NCBI GenBank assembly: GCA_028697435.1
Contig: JAQVFD010000009.1
Location: 1-20,145 of the forward strand
Reading direction: 5' to 3'
DNA length: 20,145 nt
From: Clostridiaceae bacterium
GTDB lineage: Bacteria > Bacillota > Clostridia > Lutisporales > Lutisporaceae
In this document: positions 15,274-20,145 of the stretch, one piece after another
How positions within the stretch are numbered: the stretch's first letter is position 1
How the letters are laid out: each line of letters opens with the position of its first letter
The notes under the pieces: model-generated
Database searches by the model: none
What the model was told of the DNA's origin: nothing
Seen by the model: only the letters and a program-made list of their open reading frames with translations
Position numbers and translations under genes: made by a program

Positions 15274-16062
15274 TTAAAGTTTTGATGCACGTTCTTTAAC
15301 AGTGCCACCAACATTGGTCCAATAATCCTTCAGGATGTCGAACTCATCGCCTATACAGAAGTGACGTACGCCCATTGCCTTATAAGCTTCAAATTGCTCA
15401 AGTGTGTAAATCTCACAGCGGGGCTGTACACCGTGCTTAAGAGCTACTTCGATAACATGCTTTTCAGTTTCCGCAACTTCTTTTCTGTGGTCACATACGT
15501 TCCAGCCCATGCTCATACAGTAATCGGAAGGCCCAAACTGAACCATATCAACGCCGGGAATAGAGCAGATCTCTTCGATTTCTTCCACTGCATCCTTCTT
15601 CTCGATCATGAAAGCCTTTACTACACTTGCATTCATTGCAGCATACTCCATCTGCTTTGGTTCGGGATTGTAGCAAAGCCACCTTGAATTGGGATAACCG
15701 AAGCGGCCTTTATGAATGGGACTTTCTGGAGATACCATGTACAAGGTCTCGCGAACCTGCTCGGCATTCTGATGGTCAGTAAACAGAACAGCCTGGAAGC
15801 CTACACCCATTGCCTTCTGAGCTACGAAGAAACGATTCTGATAGTCAACTTTAATCATGGAACCGCAATCATGAAGTTCGCATGCACGTACAAAGTTTTC
15901 CAGTTCAGGCAGGGTGAAGGGAGAATATTCAGCCAGGAACTCAAGGTAATCAAATCCGCCGCAACTTGCAGCTGCTTCAGCTATAGTGGGCCAAGTGCTC
16001 CAAATTCTAGTGTTTACTGTGGGCTTACCTTCGTCGAGAAGTTTACGAATTTTGTTTTCCAT
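15274..16062 (-). CDS. HpcH/HpaI family aldolase with altered active site
   Basis: A 262-aa protein of the class II pyruvate aldolase (HpcH/HpaI) family, near the usual length. Metal ligands are conserved as Glu154 (FMIEKKDA) and Asp180 (FGPSDYCMSMG). The family segment around residues 38-50, normally containing Glu-His (catalytic His), reads FLAEYSPF with Tyr46 in the His position. The substrate-binding Arg is replaced by Lys71 (MIKVDYQNR). Typical members cleave 2-keto-3-deoxy sugar acids to pyruvate and an aldehyde. These replacements make the exact reaction uncertain, possibly a different aldol cleavage or another lyase step. It lies between the amidase-family gene and a hydroxyacid dehydrogenase. 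Confidence 0.82.
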   Translation of the reverse strand: MENKIRKLLDEGKPTVNTRIWSTWPTIAEAAASCGGFDYLEFLAEYSPFTLPELENFVRACELHDCGSMIKVDYQNRFFVAQKAMGVGFQAVLFTDHQNAEQVRETLYMVSPESPIHKGRFGYPNSRWLCYNPEPKQMEYAAMNASVVKAFMIEKKDAVEEIEEICSIPGVDMVQFGPSDYCMSMGWNVCDHRKEVAETEKHVIEVALKHGVQPRCEIYTLEQFEAYKAMGVRHFCIGDEFDILKDYWTNVGGTVKERASKL

Positions 16063-16126
16063 TATTATTCTCCATTCTTATTACTTATTTTATTGCTTTC
16101 TCAGCAGTTATGATTGTTTTTAAAAT

Positions 16127-16159
16127 CAATGATGCATAGAGTAAATCCATGCATCATTG
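16127..16159 (-). terminator. Hairpin downstream of the amidase-family gene, possible attenuator
   Basis: CAATGATGCAT (16127-16137) is perfectly complementary to ATGCATCATTG (16149-16159), an 11-bp stem with an 11-nt loop. On the minus strand it is followed by ATTTTAAAAAC, giving only a weak U-tract. It lies 44 nt after the amidase stop, in the 141-nt spacer before the aldolase gene. Partial termination or 3'-end stabilisation is possible. Confidence 0.5.
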
Positions 16160-16203
16160 TCATAAGTCAATTAAGCTAGGATTGTCACAACTAAATGCGT
16201 ATT

Positions 16204-17109
16204 TTAGAACTTAAGGTTCTCATCCAAGAACTTAGGGATCCTGAATCTTGAAGCCATCTTAGGATCGGCAATTTCACAAATCTGCAAATCTCCGATTATA
16301 CCCATCAGAACGATCCATTCCTTCTGGGTGAACTTCTCGGTACGCTTACCAAGGAACTCTGCCATAGCTATGAGGGCATAATTATTAGCCTCATCAATAT
16401 CATCCACTGAGCAGATTACATAAAAAGCATCGTCTGTTTCCAGAACGGGCCATTCCTCATGACGATCCTTAATGAGATTTACGGTTACAGTGATAGTACC
16501 AGGGCATTCGACGGCAGCCAGAATCTCGCCATCACTCTGCAAAGCATGGATATCTCCCATTCCAAGGAGAGCGCCTTCAACGCTTACAGGTAGATACAGG
16601 GTAGTACCCTTATTGATCAGCTTACAGTCCATGTTTCCGCCATAAGTGCCGGGAGTGCTGGTAGGAGCACCGTAGCCCTTAGGTGTAACTGCTAAAACGC
16701 CTACCATGGGACGAATCTTAAGGTTTGCCTTACCATCAAAAAACTTTGCAACGCCATCGGTAAGATCAACCTTAATGGTCTCTTCCTTGTCGAAATACTT
16801 ACCGAGTACACCAAACTCTTCGGCAATTATTGCAAGGGTTCCATACTGATCATCCAACAGAATATCATCGATATGTACCTTCAGAGTATCGCCGGGCATT
16901 GCGCCGTTTACATACACGGGGCCGCTGGAAGGATTGATAGTAATTCCTTTATTTAGAAGGTCTGTCTTTACAATGCTGCAATCAGTCAAAAGATTCTGAA
17001 AGCAGTCTTCGCTGGAGAAAGAAATAGTTTCACCAGGATCGATGCTCATAACAGGCTTGTTACTCTCTTCATAAATGAAGAACTTGTTTGTCTTTTCTAC
17101 GTGTTTCAT
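16204..17109 (-). CDS. Acetamidase/formamidase (FmdA/AmdA) family hydrolase
   Basis: A 301-aa protein matching the acetamidase/formamidase family in length and motifs: ITINPSSGPVYVNGAMPGD (56-74), PMVGVLAVTP (134-143), GGNMD (157-161) and GALLGMGDIHALQSDGE (179-195). Characterised members hydrolyse formamide, acetamide or short amides to acid and ammonia using a metal site. The usual QGDGE is QSDGE here. Its place directly after an RbsABC-type importer and before an aldolase is unusual and suggests hydrolysis of a sugar-acid amide or related bond rather than nitrogen scavenging. The ribosome binding site AAGGAG lies before the ATG. The family is clear and the substrate is not. Confidence 0.88.
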   Translation of the reverse strand: MKHVEKTNKFFIYEESNKPVMSIDPGETISFSSEDCFQNLLTDCSIVKTDLLNKGITINPSSGPVYVNGAMPGDTLKVHIDDILLDDQYGTLAIIAEEFGVLGKYFDKEETIKVDLTDGVAKFFDGKANLKIRPMVGVLAVTPKGYGAPTSTPGTYGGNMDCKLINKGTTLYLPVSVEGALLGMGDIHALQSDGEILAAVECPGTITVTVNLIKDRHEEWPVLETDDAFYVICSVDDIDEANNYALIAMAEFLGKRTEKFTQKEWIVLMGIIGDLQICEIADPKMASRFRIPKFLDENLKF

Positions 17110-17141
17110 ATTAACTTCTCCTTATTGCTGGTATTTTTTAA

Positions 17142-18641
17142 TTAACCCACCATTGCTTCCAAAAGTTTAGCTTTAGTGAGAACTCGTCCGCTGTTATCAA
17201 ACTCATCTATGATCTTACCCCTGCGCATTATCAGTAATCTGTCACAAAGATTGATCATCTCTTCCATTTCATCCGTGATAAGCAGAATTGATGTTCCTTC
17301 TTCAGCCATCTGATTTATCAGTTCGTAAATCTCAGCTTTTGCACCGACATCAACTCCTCGTGTAGGTTGATCCAGAATAAGCACTTTGGGCTTTACATTC
17401 AACCAACGCCCCATTATGACCTTTTGCTGATTACCACCGCTAAGAGCAGTTACAATATGGTCACGTCCGGTACAGAGTACGTGCATATAATTGATCATCT
17501 TATCTACGCTCTCATTTGATAATTTGTAATCAATAAAGCCTGCTTTCAAGTGCCTGCCAAATGAAGATACTGAAATATTATCTGCAATTGTTCTCTTTGT
17601 GATCAGACCTTCAAGCTTACGATCTTCCGGTACCATTGCAATACTATTCTTTACTGCAACAGCAGGGTTAGGAAGTTTGAGCTTCTTGCCATTCAGATAG
17701 ATCGTGCCAGACTTTTTCTTTTCTGCTCCGATTATCATCTTAGCCAATTCTGTTCTGCCGGTACCTACAACACCTGCTATACCCAGAACCTCACCTTTGT
17801 GCAAAGCAAAGCTCACATCTTCAACACAACCATGGAGCTGCGTGAAATTTTTTGCTTCAATACAAATTTCATCGAATTTATTTTCGCGAATATACTTCTT
17901 ATTGAAGCTTTCAATATCGCCAACCATCCATTTTACAAGCTTTTCAACCGTGCAATTTTCTGTCAGCTCGGTAACAACGTTTTTTCCATTACGCAAAACA
18001 GTAATTCTGTCTGATACACGGAAAACTTCTTCCAGATAATGCGAAATGTATATAATACTCTTTTCCTTATTAGCCAGATCCTTGATTATCTTGAACAGTT
18101 CTTCAGTTTCATTAAATGAAAGTGAAGATGTCGGTTCGTCCATAACGATTACGCGTGCGTCAAGTGCTACACAGCGAGCAATAAGGACCAGCTGCTGCTG
18201 AGCCGGTGACAGGTCTGCAACTATTGCCGAAGATGAAACTTTGAATCCCAATTCGTCCAAAAGCTTCTGGGCATCCTTCTCCATCTTCTTGAAATCTACC
18301 CTGCAGTTCTTAACAGGCTCACGTCCAAGATAAATATTGCTGTATACAGTCATTGGTGGAACAAGATCCAATTCCTGATGTATCATTGCTATGCCAGCAT
18401 TCTGCGCATCAATAGGATTATGAAACTCTACCTTTTTCCCATCTAAAATAATCTCACCGGTATAACCGGTATAGATACCGTTCATTACTTTCATTAAAGT
18501 GGATTTACCGGCACCGTTAGCACCTATCAGTGCATGTACTTCTCCCTTTTCGAGTTGAAAACATACGTTTTCTATCGCCGGTACCCCTCCGAAGGTTTTT
18601 GTGATGTTATCCATTGATAGGACTATTTTTTCATTCACCAT
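17142..18641 (-). CDS. Sugar ABC transporter ATP-binding protein, RbsA/MglA type
   Basis: A 499-aa ATPase with two fused nucleotide-binding domains. ATG 18641 is chosen because AGGAG lies six nucleotides upstream; an in-frame TTG at 18644 would be only three away. Domain 1 has Walker A GANGAGKS (40-47), signature LSPAQ (144-148) and Walker B VIVMDE (164-169). Domain 2 has the degenerate Walker A GVVGTGRTE (290-298) usual for the family, signature LSGGNQQ (400-406) and Walker B VLILDQ (420-425). Here Gln425 (codon CAA) replaces the catalytic Glu, so one of the two ATP sites is probably non-hydrolytic. It energises the permease encoded 15 nt upstream. The sugar is unknown. Confidence 0.93.
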   Translation of the reverse strand: MVNEKIVLSMDNITKTFGGVPAIENVCFQLEKGEVHALIGANGAGKSTLMKVMNGIYTGYTGEIILDGKKVEFHNPIDAQNAGIAMIHQELDLVPPMTVYSNIYLGREPVKNCRVDFKKMEKDAQKLLDELGFKVSSSAIVADLSPAQQQLVLIARCVALDARVIVMDEPTSSLSFNETEELFKIIKDLANKEKSIIYISHYLEEVFRVSDRITVLRNGKNVVTELTENCTVEKLVKWMVGDIESFNKKYIRENKFDEICIEAKNFTQLHGCVEDVSFALHKGEVLGIAGVVGTGRTELAKMIIGAEKKKSGTIYLNGKKLKLPNPAVAVKNSIAMVPEDRKLEGLITKRTIADNISVSSFGRHLKAGFIDYKLSNESVDKMINYMHVLCTGRDHIVTALSGGNQQKVIMGRWLNVKPKVLILDQPTRGVDVGAKAEIYELINQMAEEGTSILLITDEMEEMINLCDRLLIMRRGKIIDEFDNSGRVLTKAKLLEAMVG

Positions 18642-18656
18642 CAATATCTCCTATCT

Positions 18657-19604
18657 TTACTTTTTAGAAGAAATGCTATCAACAGCAACTGCGGCAATAA
18701 TTATTGCACCGGTAAAGATTTGCTGCCAATAACTGGAAATCCCCATAAGCTGGAGCATGTTCATTACAAGACCCATTATCAGCGCACCGATAATAGAGCT
18801 CAGAATATTGCCCTGACCACCGTCCATTGCAATACCGCCGATTACACAGGATGCAATAGCAGTCATTTCATAACTCTGGCAAGCATCAGCAGTAGCCATC
18901 AAAACGCGGAGAGTCAATACCAAACCGCCCAGAGCAAAGAAAGCGCCGCCAATTGCATAAACCATTATCTTTATGAGATCTTTATCTACGCCGGATAACC
19001 ATGCTGCTCTTTCGTTCCCGCCCAAAGCGTAAACATACTGACCAAAGCGAGTATATTTCAGCAACAGTGCCATAACAACTGCGAGAACCAGCCAGATCAA
19101 AGCAGAAACGGGGAAGAATCCGGCAATTTTGCCCATGCCAACTATTTTAAACTCCGTAGGTATTCCCTGAACAGGCACACCGTTTGTTATTACGTATACA
19201 ATACCGCGTGCTACCTGCATCATACCAAGAGTGACAACAAAGTATGCTATTCTGCCTTTAGTAATGAGAAGTCCGTTAATCAGACCGAGTACAAAACCAA
19301 GCAATATCCCTACTGCAAAACCAGCTGCCATTCCATATTTACCGAAGATCGGCGCAGCCAACACGCCTGCGAGGCAGGCAATAGAACCTGCGGAAAGATC
19401 AATTGAGCCGGTGAGCATTATGCAACCCATTCCCAGGGCCATAATTCCGTATATTGAATTCTGATTCAGTATATTCAGAAGGTTTCTTGGGGTACGGAAA
19501 TTTGGAGAGATTATTGCACTCAACACTATCATACCTATCAAAACCAACACCATAGTCCATGCTCTATTTTTCTTACTTATTTTTATAAACTGAAGCTTTT
19601 GCAT
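18657..19604 (-). CDS. Sugar ABC transporter permease, RbsC type
   Basis: A 315-aa integral membrane protein with a lysine-rich N-terminus and about eight to ten hydrophobic segments. Family hallmarks are MLTGSIDLSAGS (63-74), the cytoplasmic coupling loop YALGGNERAAWLSGV (192-206) and GGIAMDGGQGN near 247-257. It would form a homodimer working with the RbsA-type ATPase. It follows the binding-protein gene by 66 nt, with a strong AGGAGGAG ribosome binding site. Neither motif nor length reveals which sugar is carried. Confidence 0.93.
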   Translation of the reverse strand: MQKLQFIKISKKNRAWTMVLVLIGMIVLSAIISPNFRTPRNLLNILNQNSIYGIMALGMGCIMLTGSIDLSAGSIACLAGVLAAPIFGKYGMAAGFAVGILLGFVLGLINGLLITKGRIAYFVVTLGMMQVARGIVYVITNGVPVQGIPTEFKIVGMGKIAGFFPVSALIWLVLAVVMALLLKYTRFGQYVYALGGNERAAWLSGVDKDLIKIMVYAIGGAFFALGGLVLTLRVLMATADACQSYEMTAIASCVIGGIAMDGGQGNILSSIIGALIMGLVMNMLQLMGISSYWQQIFTGAIIIAAVAVDSISSKK

Positions 19605-19670
19605 TAACGGACTCCTCCTATTGTTTCTTTAGTACCAGTTATTGTTGATTACTTGTTCGATAAGTTACCT

Positions 19671-20145
19671 TTACCACGCTGCTTCAGGGTACTGACCAAC
19701 AGTATCTACGGTAACAACGGGCAACTCGGTCCAAGTATTGGCTTCAATTTTGTCACGACCCTCAGTGAAGTACTGATCGATAACAGTCATGCCAACGTAA
19801 CCCTGAGTATAAGGAGCCTGTATTACAGTACCAAATTCTCTGCCGGCCTTAATAGCTTCAAGAACTTCGGGGGGATAGTCGAAGCTTACAACCTTGCCCT
19901 TAAGCTCATCACGACCTGCTGCTTCGATAGCATCGGCAACGCCAAGTCCGTCATAGGTGGATACAACCACGAAACCGTCAACTTCACCAGGAGCATACTT
20001 GGTCAGCCAGTTATCGGTAATGGTCATTGCTGTGTTTTGGTCCTGATTAGAGCACTGATAGTCAAGGATCTTGATATCGGGGCAATGCTCTTTGAGATAA
20101 TCCTCGATACCAGCCTGACGAAGCTCGGAGAAGGATGCACCGATT
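19671..20145 (-). CDS. Sugar ABC transporter substrate-binding protein, C-terminal part (cut by window edge)
   Basis: The frame is open to the right edge, giving the last 157-158 residues of a ribose-type periplasmic binding protein; an internal Met at 20027 is not the start. Visible features are GASFSELRQAGIEDYL, a DYQCSNQDQN segment, then VDGFVVVSTYDGLGVADAIEAAG and VSFDYPPEVLEAIKAG, followed by the family's C-terminal APYTQGYVG segment. It would present the sugar to the RbsC/RbsA pair encoded downstream. The N-terminus, signal peptide and promoter lie outside the window. Confidence 0.9.
   Translation of the reverse strand, partial: IGASFSELRQAGIEDYLKEHCPDIKILDYQCSNQDQNTAMTITDNWLTKYAPGEVDGFVVVSTYDGLGVADAIEAAGRDELKGKVVSFDYPPEVLEAIKAGREFGTVIQAPYTQGYVGMTVIDQYFTEGRDKIEANTWTELPVVTVDTVGQYPEAAW

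Noticed and set aside
14230..15285. 351-codon plus-strand open frame opposite the first hydroxyacid dehydrogenase
   Set aside because: It is long but fully antisense to a well-conserved dehydrogenase with intact motifs; no family resemblance or ribosome binding site.

Overview
This window looks like chromosome from a low-to-mid GC Firmicute (Clostridia or Negativicutes type). The evidence is strong AGGAGG-type ribosome binding sites, AT-rich spacers, a TAXI-type TRAP transporter under a PrpR-like sigma-54 activator, and an RbsABC-type sugar importer. This placement is inferred from gene style only. No RNA gene, insertion sequence or CRISPR array is visible.

Left part (1-6600) is a sigma-54 regulatory module. 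A 686-aa enhancer-binding protein is encoded at 434-2494 (+). It ends at a bidirectional terminator facing a convergent three-gene TAXI-TRAP operon: receptor lipoprotein, DUF1850 membrane-anchored protein, and fused 4TM/12TM permease (6174 down to 2661, - strand). Two almost identical sigma-54 promoters (-24/-12) are readable on the minus strand. One lies upstream of the TRAP operon (6338-6356). The other lies at 156-173 and points out of the left edge, towards a gene not in the window. Each has a perfect palindrome sharing the core TAGGATATCCTA about 180-220 bp upstream (322-335 and 6544-6557). The simplest reading is that these are enhancer sites of the neighbouring activator, whose C-terminus looks like a winged helix rather than the usual Fis-type helix-turn-helix. 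A 69-bp-period repeat lies at the extreme left.

Right part (6600-20145) is a long co-directional minus-strand catabolic cluster entering from beyond the right edge. In transcription order it holds: sugar-binding protein (partial), RbsC-like permease, RbsA-like ATPase, acetamidase/formamidase-family hydrolase, HpcH/HpaI-type aldolase, D-2-hydroxyacid dehydrogenase, a terminator-like hairpin, a 3' remnant of an aldehyde dehydrogenase gene, hydroxypyruvate reductase-like dehydrogenase, glycerate 2-kinase (MOFRL), aldo/keto reductase with two [4Fe-4S] motifs, hydroxypyruvate isomerase-like TIM barrel, split transketolase (two subunits), tartronate semialdehyde reductase-like dehydrogenase, a 22-codon hydrophobic small ORF, and a terminator.

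Working model (inference): a sugar acid or sugar-acid derivative, possibly an amide, is imported and cleaved by the hydrolase and aldolase. Three-carbon products (hydroxypyruvate/tartronate semialdehyde) are isomerised and reduced by several dehydrogenases to D-glycerate, which is phosphorylated into glycolysis. The split transketolase handles a two-carbon ketol unit. No sugar-acid dehydratase, sugar kinase or regulator of this cluster is present, so the substrate cannot be named. Several genes carry unusual active-site replacements, and several spacers hold hairpins.
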